From Veillonella intestinalis (lineage in GTDB: Bacteria; Bacillota; Negativicutes; Veillonellales; Veillonellaceae): a stretch of DNA of 64,000 bases. The notes under the pieces are model-generated. The model had not been told where the DNA came from and did not search any database. It worked only from the letters and a program-made list of their open reading frames with translations. Position numbers and translations under genes: made by a program. The DNA lies in contig NZ_CALPDB010000003.1 in the NCBI RefSeq assembly GCF_943193155.1, forward strand, positions 244,667 through 308,666, written 5' to 3'. This document shows positions 43,991 through 52,869 of this stretch, piece by piece (position 1 is the first letter of the stretch; every line of letters begins with the position of its first letter).

Positions 43991-44992
43991 GTGGAATTAG
44001 TACAAAATTTAAAAGCAAAAGTAAAACCATTAGGTAAAAAAATTGTATTACCAGAATACGAAGACGCTCGTGTATTAGAAGCAACAGCATTGATTCTTAA
44101 AGAAGGCTTTGCTACACCAGTATTGGTTGGTAATCCTGATGATGTTAAAGCATTAGCACAAAAAGAAGGTTTCAACATTGATGGTGCTGAAATTATCAAT
44201 CCTGAAACGTATGATCGTTTACCAGAAATGATTGATATTTTTGTTGAAAAACGTGCTAAAAAAGGCATGACTCCAGAAAAAGCAAAAGCAACTATGCTTG
44301 GGGACTGCTTATTCTTTGGTGCTATGTTAGTACATCTTGGTGTTGTTGACGGCATGGTAGCAGGTTCTGCTAGCCCAACAGCTAATGTATTACGTGCTGC
44401 TTTACAAGTAGTAGGAACTAAACCAGGTCTTAAAACTGTATCTAGTTCTATGTTTGTATTTACTGACAAAAAACAATATGGTGATGAAGGTATGCTCGTA
44501 TTCTCTGATTGCGGCGTAATTCCTAACCCAACATCTGAACAATTAGCAGATATTGCTATGTCCTCTGTTGAAAAAGCTCGCAAAGTTGGTAACATGGCAA
44601 ATCCTCGTGTTTCCTTCTTATCCTTCTCCACTAAGGGTTCTGCGTCCTCCCCAGAAGTTGACAAAGTTGTGGCCGCTGTTGAATTGTTAAAAGAACGCAA
44701 TGTAGATTTTGACTTTGATGGAGAATTACAATTGGATGCATCCATTGAGCCTTCTGTTGCAGAACGTAAAGCGCCTGGTAGCAAAGTAGCAGGTAAAGCT
44801 AATATTCTTATCTTCCCTGATCTTCAGGCAGCTAACATTGGCTATAAATTAGTACAACGTTTTGCTGGTGCTACAGCACTTGGTCCATTGATTCAAGGTC
44901 TAGGTGCTCCAATTCATGACTTATCTCGTGGTTGCTTTGCTACTGATATTGTTGATGTAGTAGCTATTGCAGCAGCTGAAAGTGCTGAATAA
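43991..44992 (+). CDS. pta: Phosphate acetyltransferase Pta
   Basis: Interconverts acetyl-CoA and acetyl phosphate, central to acetate formation in fermenters. 333 residues, the short Pta form. GTG start at 43991 with AAGGAGGA upstream; the longer in-frame start at 43955 has no site. Conserved parts: KKIVLPEYEDARVLEA, VDGMVAGSASPTANVLRAALQVVG, SMFVFTDKKQYGDEG, DCGVIPNPTSEQLADIA, RVSFLSFSTKGS, FDGELQLDASI and GGxxPLIQG-type LGPLIQGLGAPIHDLSRG. Very strong codon bias, so highly expressed. ackA is not adjacent. Confidence 0.95.
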   Translation: MELVQNLKAKVKPLGKKIVLPEYEDARVLEATALILKEGFATPVLVGNPDDVKALAQKEGFNIDGAEIINPETYDRLPEMIDIFVEKRAKKGMTPEKAKATMLGDCLFFGAMLVHLGVVDGMVAGSASPTANVLRAALQVVGTKPGLKTVSSSMFVFTDKKQYGDEGMLVFSDCGVIPNPTSEQLADIAMSSVEKARKVGNMANPRVSFLSFSTKGSASSPEVDKVVAAVELLKERNVDFDFDGELQLDASIEPSVAERKAPGSKVAGKANILIFPDLQAANIGYKLVQRFAGATALGPLIQGLGAPIHDLSRGCFATDIVDVVAIAAAESAE

Positions 44993-45078
44993 TTAATTTA
45001 CTGTGTAGTCAACTAAGTGTTAGGCATTTTAATTGGCTATAGGTGAATACTAATTTCATATAATATATGAATATATTG

Positions 45079-45128
45079 ACTCCGTTTTTGTCATAGTTTT
45101 ACAAAACTCTGACAAGAACGGAGTTTTT
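45079..45128 (+). terminator. Terminator after pta
   Basis: Stem ACTCCGTTTTTGTCA against TGACAAGAACGGAGT with an inner AGTTTT/AAAACT stem, followed by a T-run. Confidence 0.88.
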
Positions 45129-45212
45129 GCTTTTTGTTTTGTGGTATAATATAAAGGAATAACTAATAATATTCTCAAAATAAGACTTCTTTTAAGTAAG
45201 AGAGGACAGCAT

Positions 45213-45917
45213 ATGAAATTATATTATTTAGAACACAGTGGATTTATGATTGACGCAGGTCGTCAATGTTATATATTTGATTATTGGAAAGATCAGGCCC
45301 AGCTTGTAAAAGCCGCACAGGCTGCTGGTAAAGAGCTGTGGTTCTTTGTAACTCATTGGCATGGGGATCACTATTCACCAGCTATTTTAGATTTTAACAG
45401 TGATACAACTCGATATATTGTGCATGAAGATGTGCCTCATCAAGATATGCCAGCTAGCCGTACAACCGTGATGGCTGTAGGTGATACTACCACAGTAAAT
45501 AATTTGAAAGTTACCATGTATGGCTCTACTGATGAAGGTGGTTCTTTCTTAATTGATACAGGGCGTAGTAAATTATTCCATGCGGGCGATTTAAATTGGT
45601 GGCATTGGTTAGGTGATACGCCGGAAAATATTGACTTTGCTCGTGATTTTGCGCGTAAAGAATTCCAACGCGTAGCTGGTATGCAGACCGATTTAATTTT
45701 ATTCCCTATAGATGCTCGTTTAGAGGCTGCTCGTGAATGGGGGGCTATTGAGCTTCTTCATGTAGTGCCACAGCCAAAATTATTTGTGCCTATGCATGCT
45801 AATGGTCCAGTGTGGGAACCTTCTTTGTATTTTAAATCGTTATATGAGCACATGCCTCTTTGGATTCCCCAACAACCTGGTGATGAAGTAGACTTAGCTG
45901 TCTATGGGATTGAATAG
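45213..45917 (+). CDS. Metallo-beta-lactamase-fold hydrolase
   Basis: 234 residues. Zinc motif THWHGDHYSPAI (HxHxDH), a further metal His in KLFHAGDLNWWHW, and LFVPMHANGP near the end. Resembles the UlaG/YtnP-like stand-alone MBL proteins; the substrate cannot be read from sequence. Strong AGAGAGGAC-type site before the ATG; 18 bases before the DUF445 pair, so probably co-transcribed with it. Confidence 0.85.
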   Translation: MKLYYLEHSGFMIDAGRQCYIFDYWKDQAQLVKAAQAAGKELWFFVTHWHGDHYSPAILDFNSDTTRYIVHEDVPHQDMPASRTTVMAVGDTTTVNNLKVTMYGSTDEGGSFLIDTGRSKLFHAGDLNWWHWLGDTPENIDFARDFARKEFQRVAGMQTDLILFPIDARLEAAREWGAIELLHVVPQPKLFVPMHANGPVWEPSLYFKSLYEHMPLWIPQQPGDEVDLAVYGIE

Positions 45918-45935
45918 GTTGAAAGGATTTTTGAT

Positions 45936-47171
45936 ATGAAACAACGAACAGCATGGCCGATAGCTACATTGCTATTAGTGGTCATGATGGTTATATTTCT
46001 AGGGGTGTATCCGTTTCGTGCAGATCCGTTGTTTGGCTTCTTAACCCATGTGAGTGGGGCTGCTATGATTGGTGGTTTAGCCGATTGGTATGCAGTGACT
46101 GCTTTGTTTGCAAAGCCTTTGGGGATTTCTTATAAAACAGCATTGATTCCTCGTAGTAAGGCACGCCTAGTAGAGACTGCTCGCTATATGATGGTAGAAG
46201 AATTATTGCGGGTACAGCCTGTGTATATGATTATAAAAAAAGAACAACTACCTAAACGAATTCTCATGTATTTTCTTAGTGAGGAAGGACGGCGCCAAAT
46301 TAATCAATTTATTGAGGAAGTAGGCTCACAAATGGGGAGCCGTTTTGATGGCGCGCCTTTGCGGAAGGAAGTAACAAATGCTATAAAACAGGGTGTAGCT
46401 CATTGGGAAGTAGCGCCTTTATTGATTCGTTTTGGACATCTTATGATGCAGCGGGATACAGCGGCTGTTTTATGGCTATATGTGAATCGTATGGCGCAAC
46501 GCTTACTCAGTTCGCAAGGTATTAGGCCGTATATTGTAGGCATTGTAGCTTCTATGATGAATCGGTATGCAGAAAACTCATTTTGGCGTGAACTAGCGTT
46601 AGCTCTTGGTAGTGATAGTTTTTCCCCAGAGCGAGTAGCTGAGTTAATTCAACAAAAAGGGGCCGAGTTTTTAGCCTCTCAAGAGTCTATTTATTCACCT
46701 ATGGGGCAATATGTGTATAATAAAGTGCTGTGGGGCTTATCAGAACTAGAACGAAATGGACAGTGGCGACAAACGGTTGAAAATTTAAAAAATCGTTGGT
46801 TACAAGATGCCTTAGAAGATGTAGAATTAGCAGGTGACACAAAAACCTGGCAAGGTATTTTTAAACGCGCTCAAGAAGAAGCGGAAGCGTATGCACGTAG
46901 TCTATTACAAGATAAGGGTAAATTACAAAGTTTAGAGCGTCTTTTGTTGTATCAATTAGTGCCATTGCTTCGCAAGTTACGACCTTTTGTCGATACATCG
47001 GTAGTACGGGAATTAATGGCGTATTCGCCACAGCGCTTAGCCGATATTATTAAAGGCAAATTATATCATGATTTACAGATGATTCGTATTAATGGCTCCT
47101 TAGTAGGTGCTGTGCTGGGTGGGCTTTTTTATGTAGCCGCTCAGCTCGTACAAGGAGGTGTAAGTCTATGA
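45936..47171 (+). CDS. DUF445 family membrane protein (YjiN-like), paralogue 1
   Basis: 411 residues. N-terminal membrane helix, then the family block MIGGLADWYAVTALFAKPLGISYKTALIPRSKARLVE, a long amphipathic/helical middle, and a C-terminal membrane segment after IRINGSLVGAVLGGLF. DUF445 proteins have no established activity. The stop overlaps the start of the second copy (ATGA), so the two are coupled and may form a complex. Confidence 0.88.
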   Translation: MKQRTAWPIATLLLVVMMVIFLGVYPFRADPLFGFLTHVSGAAMIGGLADWYAVTALFAKPLGISYKTALIPRSKARLVETARYMMVEELLRVQPVYMIIKKEQLPKRILMYFLSEEGRRQINQFIEEVGSQMGSRFDGAPLRKEVTNAIKQGVAHWEVAPLLIRFGHLMMQRDTAAVLWLYVNRMAQRLLSSQGIRPYIVGIVASMMNRYAENSFWRELALALGSDSFSPERVAELIQQKGAEFLASQESIYSPMGQYVYNKVLWGLSELERNGQWRQTVENLKNRWLQDALEDVELAGDTKTWQGIFKRAQEEAEAYARSLLQDKGKLQSLERLLLYQLVPLLRKLRPFVDTSVVRELMAYSPQRLADIIKGKLYHDLQMIRINGSLVGAVLGGLFYVAAQLVQGGVSL

Positions 47172-48478
47172 TTGGTGGTGTACCTTATCGTGTGTGGGCC
47201 AATCGCATTTTGATTATCTCCGCTATTTTGTATGGCATAGTATTTGTTGGCCAATTTTATATACATGCCACTTGGTATGAAGCATTGTATTGGTTAGTTC
47301 AATCTGCCCTTATTGGTAGTGTGGCTGACTGGTTTGCTGTGACGGCTTTATTCCGTAAGCCTTTGGGTTTTCCCTATCATACGGCACTGATTCCTCGGAA
47401 TAAGGAGCGAATGATATCCGGTTTAGTTCATTTAATTGAAACTCGTTTGCTTACGTTAGAACAATGCCAGCGCGCGCTACAATCGGTTAAATTTTTGCCA
47501 TATATTGATAGTTATATCCAAAGCGATAGAGGTCGTCAATATATCCGAAAAGCATTGCGCAGTTTATTGCATTTAGTTTGGCATAGTCGCAGTGAAAAGG
47601 AATGGGCTGCTTGGGGTGCTGAAAAATTACAGCATTTTTTACATCGTCAGTCTATTACGGGGCCGATGCAACAATTTTTGACCGATGTATGTCGTACAAA
47701 TAAGCATGAAACAACGATTATTAAAGGGTTAGTATTGCTACAAGAAGCCTTAGATAAACCGCAGGTTCTTTTGTGGCTTACGCATACAATTGATCGTGAG
47801 ATTCAAGCTCGTAAGGACAGTTTTATCTCTGCCATTGTAATTGGTGTTTCAGAAGCAACCGATATTATTAATGCTCGTGATATGGCGATGGCTATGTTGC
47901 GAGAATTATATATGGTTTTAGAACGGTGGAAACGACCAGGGAGCACTGAACGTTTAGTCTGGATGCAACAGTGGTTAGGTCCTTTGCAAGAATTGGCATA
48001 TAATAGCTCGGTGAGTCAGACTATTGATGGTGTATGGCAACGGTGGATTGATGAGCAAGATTGGGCGGATATTTTAGAAACTTATATTTGTCCGTATATT
48101 CATAACGTAATTCATATGGCGGATAAAGAAGATACTTTTGAAGAAGAAACACCGGTGAAAGTATTAGAGCAGTCATTGCAAGATTTATGGCAAGTATATA
48201 GTCGCAATCCTGAAATTGAAGTAAAAATTGAAAACATGTGTCAGCATATGGCAGGCTATTTGTTAGTACGAGGTCATGCTTTGTTAGGTGTCATTGTGCG
48301 ACAAGTACTGGGCGCTTTAAGTACGGATCGTTTTATTTACTTTATTGAGTCTAAAGTAGAAGATGATTTGAGTTGGATTCGGATTAATGGTGCGTTAGTT
48401 GGTGCAGTATGTGGCCTTGGTGCATGGAGTTTTTTACATTTCATTTATGAGCCTTTATTAGCTATGTGGGGGTTATAA
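47168..48478 (+). CDS. DUF445 family membrane protein (YjiN-like), paralogue 2
   Basis: 436 residues with the same layout as its neighbour: membrane helix, LIGSVADWFAVTALFRKPLGFPYHTALIPRNKERMI, long helical middle, WIRINGALVGAVCGLGA and a final hydrophobic helix. Tandem paralogues kept with ATGA overlap point to a hetero-oligomer. AAGGAGG lies just before its ATG inside the end of paralogue 1. A terminator follows at 48544. Confidence 0.88.
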   Translation: MIGGVPYRVWANRILIISAILYGIVFVGQFYIHATWYEALYWLVQSALIGSVADWFAVTALFRKPLGFPYHTALIPRNKERMISGLVHLIETRLLTLEQCQRALQSVKFLPYIDSYIQSDRGRQYIRKALRSLLHLVWHSRSEKEWAAWGAEKLQHFLHRQSITGPMQQFLTDVCRTNKHETTIIKGLVLLQEALDKPQVLLWLTHTIDREIQARKDSFISAIVIGVSEATDIINARDMAMAMLRELYMVLERWKRPGSTERLVWMQQWLGPLQELAYNSSVSQTIDGVWQRWIDEQDWADILETYICPYIHNVIHMADKEDTFEEETPVKVLEQSLQDLWQVYSRNPEIEVKIENMCQHMAGYLLVRGHALLGVIVRQVLGALSTDRFIYFIESKVEDDLSWIRINGALVGAVCGLGAWSFLHFIYEPLLAMWGL

Positions 48479-48543
48479 AAGTTAGTAAGGCGAAAGGTGT
48501 AAATAAAAAGTTTATAGACACAAATAAAGTAAAGATATAAATA

Positions 48544-48587
48544 AAGAAGGGGCATTGGAAATGGAGGGTTTCCAATGCCCCTTCTCG
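48544..48587. terminator. Bidirectional terminator between the DUF445 pair and bioB
   Basis: Stem AGAAGGGGCATTGGAAA against TTTCCAATGCCCCTTCT with a short loop, T's downstream and A's upstream. Confidence 0.88.
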
Positions 48588-48665
48588 TTTGAAGGAAAAA
48601 GTTATATACATCAAGTATGGTACTACTATGATGTGCCTATATAGTCTTGTGACTATGAAAGCAGC

Positions 48666-49688
48666 TTAGTTTGCTTGGCTTGGTTGGGCTGCAGTACGTT
48701 CTAATTGTAAATCTTCAAGCATTTGTAAATCTTGAAGCGGAGAACGTCCATCGGTTGTTAAATAACCACCAACCATAATGCCATTAAGACCACCGGTTAA
48801 AGCGAGAGCTTGTAAATCGCGTAAGTTAACTTCACGACCACCAGCTGTACGAATTTGAGCGGATGGTAATACGAAACGGAACATAGCAAAGGTACGCAAA
48901 ATTTCAAGTGGTGCTAATGGTTTGTTATGTTCGAAAGGTGTACCTTTAATTGGATTTAAAATGTTAAGAGGCACAGAGTCAATGCCTAAACGTTTTAATT
49001 CATAGGCCATTTCTACGCGTTGTTCTAAGGTTTCGTTTAAGCCAATAATACCACCAGAGCAGACCCGAATACCTGCTTTTTTAGCATTTTCAATAGTGAA
49101 CATTTTATCTTCAAAATTGTGAGTGCTACAAATGTTAGGGAAGTTACTTGGTGCTGTTTCAATATTAGAATGATAGCGGGTTACGCCAATTTCTTTTAAT
49201 TGAAGGGCTTGTTCATAGGTAAGAAGGCCTAAGGAACAGCAAATTTCAAGACCTGTTTCTTTATGAATGCGACGAAGGGCACTGAGAATTTGGTCAAATT
49301 CTTTTGGATTATTAGTGTTACGACCACTTGTTACAATGGAAAAACGGATAGCACCGGCTTCTTTTGCTTTTTTAGCGTGGTTAACAATATCTTCTTCGTC
49401 CATAAATGGATATACAGTTACACCTGTTTCATGGTGAGCTGATTGAGCACAGAATTTACAATTTTCTGGGCATTTACCAGAGCGGGCATTTACAATAGCG
49501 CATAAGTCCACTTCATTACCATTAAATTTTTGACGAATTTTATCAGCCATAGCTAAGAGTATCATCGTATCTTCGTCTGATACATTAATTAGCTGTTCTG
49601 CTTCTTTTGGAGTAATTTCACCACCATCTAAAATGCGTTGGGCGTACGCAATAATTTCTTCGTAACCAATCTTGTTTGTTGTTGTCAT
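48666..49688 (-). CDS. bioB: Biotin synthase BioB
   Basis: Radical-SAM enzyme inserting sulfur into dethiobiotin. 340 residues. The [4Fe-4S] motif is CPENCKFCAQSAHH (CxxxCxxC). Other conserved parts are VNARSGKCPENC, CSLGLLTYEQALQLKEIGVTRYHSNIETAPSNF, CSGGIIGLNETLEQR, PLNILNPIKGTPFEHN and RTAGGREVNLRDLQ (Arg ligand of the auxiliary [2Fe-2S] cluster). It has its own promoter with a BirA-type box overlapping the -35. Separate from bioW-bioF by 5 kb but under the same apparent control. Confidence 0.97.
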   Translation of the reverse strand: MTTTNKIGYEEIIAYAQRILDGGEITPKEAEQLINVSDEDTMILLAMADKIRQKFNGNEVDLCAIVNARSGKCPENCKFCAQSAHHETGVTVYPFMDEEDIVNHAKKAKEAGAIRFSIVTSGRNTNNPKEFDQILSALRRIHKETGLEICCSLGLLTYEQALQLKEIGVTRYHSNIETAPSNFPNICSTHNFEDKMFTIENAKKAGIRVCSGGIIGLNETLEQRVEMAYELKRLGIDSVPLNILNPIKGTPFEHNKPLAPLEILRTFAMFRFVLPSAQIRTAGGREVNLRDLQALALTGGLNGIMVGGYLTTDGRSPLQDLQMLEDLQLERTAAQPSQAN

Positions 49689-49759
49689 GAACCTACACCT
49701 CTGTATTCTAAAGTTTATCCCGCTCTACCTCTGAGCTTCGACTGTGAGTCGTTGCCTTT

Positions 49760-49788
49760 ATTATACGTAGCTTACAAAAGATAGTCAA
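49760..49788 (-). promoter_or_regulatory. bioB promoter
   Basis: On the minus strand: TTGACT (49788-49783), a 17-base spacer, TATAAT (49765-49760). The -35 lies inside one arm of the BirA-type operator. The -10 context ACG-TATAAT-AAAG is shared with the bioW-bioF promoter. Confidence 0.85.
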
Positions 49789-49814
49789 CCATGAATTTTA
49801 ATTTAGGTTAACAA
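49782..49814 (-). promoter_or_regulatory. BirA-type biotin operator of bioB
   Basis: TTGTTAACC-N15-GGTTGACTA on the minus strand; one arm overlaps the -35 box. Confidence 0.85.
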
Positions 49815-49950
49815 TAACTTTCGATGTATATAAGGGTTAACAATGACTGATGATATACGGTTTGGCTAATAAGGCCTGTTGATATATGATAGACTTAACA
49901 GCAACTATTAAAATATGTTTAGGTTAACAATAGTGGCGCAGATAGATATA
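49806..49950. repeat. Five degenerate 29-bp direct repeats starting with a BirA half-site
   Basis: Units start at 49806, 49835, 49864, 49893 and 49922, exactly 29 bases apart. Their first ten bases are GGTTAACAAT, GGTTAACAAT, GGCTAATAAG, ACTTAACAGC and GGTTAACAAT. Units 1-3 also share CT..(T)GAT-T-TA further in. The array fills the space between the divergent bioB and MocR-type genes. Confidence 0.7.
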
Positions 49951-50114
49951 TCTTGGGAGAGATAATACCAGTTTGTAAAAAAATAACAAAAAATGATTAG
50001 GACAGATTACGAATTTAAAAGGCCTGTGATAAAATAGAAAGTAATATAGTTTGACCCTAAGTTACAAGTATTTGATGGATATATGTAAATGCATGAAGAG
50101 AGGAGGCGAGGACT
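49951..50114 (+). other. Leader and promoter region of the MocR-type gene
   Basis: A TGA-TAAAAT (50027-50035) extended -10 is the best promoter candidate; no convincing -35. Nothing else recognised. Confidence 0.45.
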
Positions 50115-51599
50115 ATGTTAGTGTTGGAACGAAATAGTGCTACGCCTTTATATGAACAAATCTATCAATATATAAAACAGCGTATTGAAGGAAGGCAGTA
50201 TGAGGCAGGTTCTCGTTTGCCCTCAGTTCGATCTTTAGCTGGTGAAGTGGGAGTAAGTAAAATTACGGTGGAGCAAGCTTATTTACAATTAGCTGCAGAA
50301 GGTTATATAAAGGCTCATGATCGGTCGCCCTATGAAGTATTACCATTGCCTATGGGCGGAGAGAATATAGTCAGTGATTCTGAAAAGGATTGGTTACGAA
50401 AGTCATTTAGCGATATAAAGGAAGGGAGAGCAGGCGCATTTCTGCCTCATTATCGAATAGGTGCGAGGCCGCAGCAACAAAGTATTAAGGCTAGCGGTTT
50501 TAAGGATATAGAGACATCTTTAATACAATACAATTTTGCTACTGGTGCTATGGACCCAGAAGGATTTGATTATACTCGTTGGAAGCGTTATATTGGTTAT
50601 GTATTACGAGAACCAGAACGTCTTTTGGCGTATGGTGATCCTCAAGGTGAATGGGAGTTGCGCGTACAATTGGCACAGTATTTGAATACAGCTAGGGCGG
50701 TGCGAACAACAGCGGAACAAATTATTATCGGTAGTGGCACGCAGCCTATGGTTATGATGATAGCCGCCCTTTTGAAACGCGCTCATATTACTACTGTTGC
50801 AATTGATAGTAGTGTTTTAATAGGCGTAACTCACATTTTTCAAGATTATGGATTTACTGTAGTTACCATTGATCAACATAGTGAAACTCTTATAGAGGAT
50901 TTAATAGCTATGAAGGTACAGGCTTTGTATTGCACTCCGTCTCATGGTGATCGTCAAGGCAGAGTCATGAGTGCGGGGCGACGTAAAGAAGTTTTACAGT
51001 GGTCTAAAGCTGTGGGTAGTTACTTAATTGAAGATGATTATGATAGTGAACTTCGATATTATGGTCGCCCTATATCCTCGTTACAGGGGCTAGCTCCCGA
51101 GGAACGCGTTATTTATCTCGGCACACCTTCCAAGGTATTGCCGCCGTCCATTCGTATTAGTTATATGGTATTGCCACCATCGCTATGGCAGGATTTTTTA
51201 ACATATCGCAGGTCCTATCGACAAAGTGCTAGCGTTATGGAACAATTAGTATGGGCTCGCTATATGGGGGCTGGCGAATGGTCTAAGCAAATTCGAAGAT
51301 TGCGTAAACACTATGCGGATAAAAGTAAACATTTAGTCGGTTTGTTGCAAGTGGCTTTTGGTAATCGTGCTAAAGCGTATTTGCCAGAAGGTGGGGTATA
51401 TATTGGTTTAACTGTATATACTCTATTAAGTGGGGCAGACTTATTGGCTAAAGCCCACAAGTCTGGTTGTGATGTGCGTATTGAAACGGATACGATGATT
51501 GATGGCGAAGTTCATTGTTTATTATCATTTAGTGCTATTCCTACCGCTAAGTTACAGGAGGCAGTAGCACAGTTGGCAAATGCATGGAAAGGAGTTTGA
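50115..51599 (+). CDS. MocR/PdxR-type regulator (GntR DNA-binding plus aminotransferase domain)
   Basis: 494 residues. GntR-type winged helix at about residues 7-75 (PLYEQIYQYIKQRIEGRQYEAG, SRLPSVRSLAGEVGVSKITVEQAYLQLAAEGYI), a linker, and a fold-type I aminotransferase domain with EDDYDSELRY and the PLP lysine region LGTPSKVLPPSIRISYM. Such proteins sense PLP or amino compounds and often bind direct repeats. It is divergent from bioB across a 426-base region containing direct repeats, but a link to biotin is not shown. AGGAGG site. The downstream nuclease gene starts two bases after its stop. Confidence 0.9.
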   Translation: MLVLERNSATPLYEQIYQYIKQRIEGRQYEAGSRLPSVRSLAGEVGVSKITVEQAYLQLAAEGYIKAHDRSPYEVLPLPMGGENIVSDSEKDWLRKSFSDIKEGRAGAFLPHYRIGARPQQQSIKASGFKDIETSLIQYNFATGAMDPEGFDYTRWKRYIGYVLREPERLLAYGDPQGEWELRVQLAQYLNTARAVRTTAEQIIIGSGTQPMVMMIAALLKRAHITTVAIDSSVLIGVTHIFQDYGFTVVTIDQHSETLIEDLIAMKVQALYCTPSHGDRQGRVMSAGRRKEVLQWSKAVGSYLIEDDYDSELRYYGRPISSLQGLAPEERVIYLGTPSKVLPPSIRISYMVLPPSLWQDFLTYRRSYRQSASVMEQLVWARYMGAGEWSKQIRRLRKHYADKSKHLVGLLQVAFGNRAKAYLPEGGVYIGLTVYTLLSGADLLAKAHKSGCDVRIETDTMIDGEVHCLLSFSAIPTAKLQEAVAQLANAWKGV

Positions 51600-51600
51600 A

Positions 51601-52869
51601 ATGATACCATTTCGTTTTATACAATGTGGAGATCTTCATTTAGGGACTCCTTTTAAATATTTAAAATCCCTTGGCAAACAAGTCGACGAAGCTGTGAATA
51701 GAGCGACCTATCGTTCCTTTTCAGAGATTGTAGACTTAGCTATAGAACAGCAGGTACAGGCTGTGTTAATTACTGGTGACATATACGATAGTGATACGCA
51801 CAATTTAGAGGCGCAAGTTCGCTTTGCTTATGAGTGTGAGCGGCTAAGTCGTGAACAGATACCTGTTTTTTTAGTGCAAGGCAATCATGATCCAGCGGAA
51901 AGTTGGACTACTAAGATACGCTTGCCAGAGCTAGTTCATGTTTTTTCGTCACTACAAAGTGAGCGCAAGCCTTTAGTGGTAAAAGGAAAAGTAGTAGCGT
52001 ATATATATGGTATCAGTTGTAGTTCGCAAAATAGGGCAGATGATGTAGCTCAATTCTTAAAACCTTGGGCGGAAGATCCTTTTTCAATCGGGATTTTTCA
52101 TGGCACAGTAGGTGCTATGCCTGACCATGAAGTCGTGGGGCCTACAACCCTTACGCAACTTACTAGCTCGCCTATGCATTATTGGGCTATTGGCCATATT
52201 CATAAACGCCAAGTTCTGCATGAGGCGCCTTATGTTGTATATGCTGGTAATACGCAAGGTTTACATAAGAAGGAAGTGGGCCCTAAAGGCTGTTATTTGG
52301 TGGATGTCAGTGCGACAGGCCATGTGACCATGCAATTTCAGGAAACAGCACCGATTCGCTTTGAACAGGTGACGATAGATATTGGTAGTCTCACTGACAA
52401 TGCAGATATGTTAGAAATGATTCGCCATAAGAAAGAGCTATTAAGAAAGTTAAAGAAACAAATTTTGTTAGAAATTATTTTGACGGGTACAGGTCCTGTG
52501 CATGAATTGTGTAATCAGCTTGAGGCTCGGCAAGTATGGCTACAGATGGCACAGGAAGAAGAGAAAAATAAGTATAACTTTGTGATGCCTTACGCCATTG
52601 TTGATAAGACGGTGGGCGAAACTGATTGGGCTGCACGACGCCAGATGGAAGATATGGTAGGCGACTATTTACGCAGTTTCGATACCTTAGGTTCTTTGCC
52701 TAAAGAGGAGCAAATCGGGCGCATTCGTGAACTTATTAATGAACGACCAGAGAGTAAACGCTTAGGAATATATAATAATTTATTAACGGATGAAGTTTTA
52801 GAAGAAGCATTGCGACGAGCAGAAGTAGCAGGAGCTCGTTGTCTCATGGGAGATACGGATGAGGATTAA
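51601..52869 (+). CDS. DNA repair exonuclease of the SbcD/YhaO type
   Basis: 422 residues from ATG 51601 with AAAGGAG upstream. Mre11-type metallophosphoesterase motifs: CGDLHLGTPF, ITGDIYDSD, VQGNHDPAESW, GIFHGTVG and IGHIHKR. The C-terminal half is a family-specific capping region. Pairs with the overlapping YhaN-like ATPase to form a presumed nuclease complex acting on DNA ends, close to B. subtilis YhaO-YhaN rather than classical SbcCD because of the partner's size and membrane segments. Confidence 0.9.
   Translation: MIPFRFIQCGDLHLGTPFKYLKSLGKQVDEAVNRATYRSFSEIVDLAIEQQVQAVLITGDIYDSDTHNLEAQVRFAYECERLSREQIPVFLVQGNHDPAESWTTKIRLPELVHVFSSLQSERKPLVVKGKVVAYIYGISCSSQNRADDVAQFLKPWAEDPFSIGIFHGTVGAMPDHEVVGPTTLTQLTSSPMHYWAIGHIHKRQVLHEAPYVVYAGNTQGLHKKEVGPKGCYLVDVSATGHVTMQFQETAPIRFEQVTIDIGSLTDNADMLEMIRHKKELLRKLKKQILLEIILTGTGPVHELCNQLEARQVWLQMAQEEEKNKYNFVMPYAIVDKTVGETDWAARRQMEDMVGDYLRSFDTLGSLPKEEQIGRIRELINERPESKRLGIYNNLLTDEVLEEALRRAEVAGARCLMGDTDED

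Noticed and set aside
43897..44784. 295-residue minus-strand open frame inside pta
   Set aside because: Antisense to a strongly conserved, codon-biased pta; the composition (Ser/Thr/Pro-rich) is what reversed biased codons produce.
49806..49950. CRISPR array interpretation of the 29-bp periodic repeats
   Set aside because: Repeats are directly adjacent without spacers, poorly conserved along their length, and no cas genes are present.
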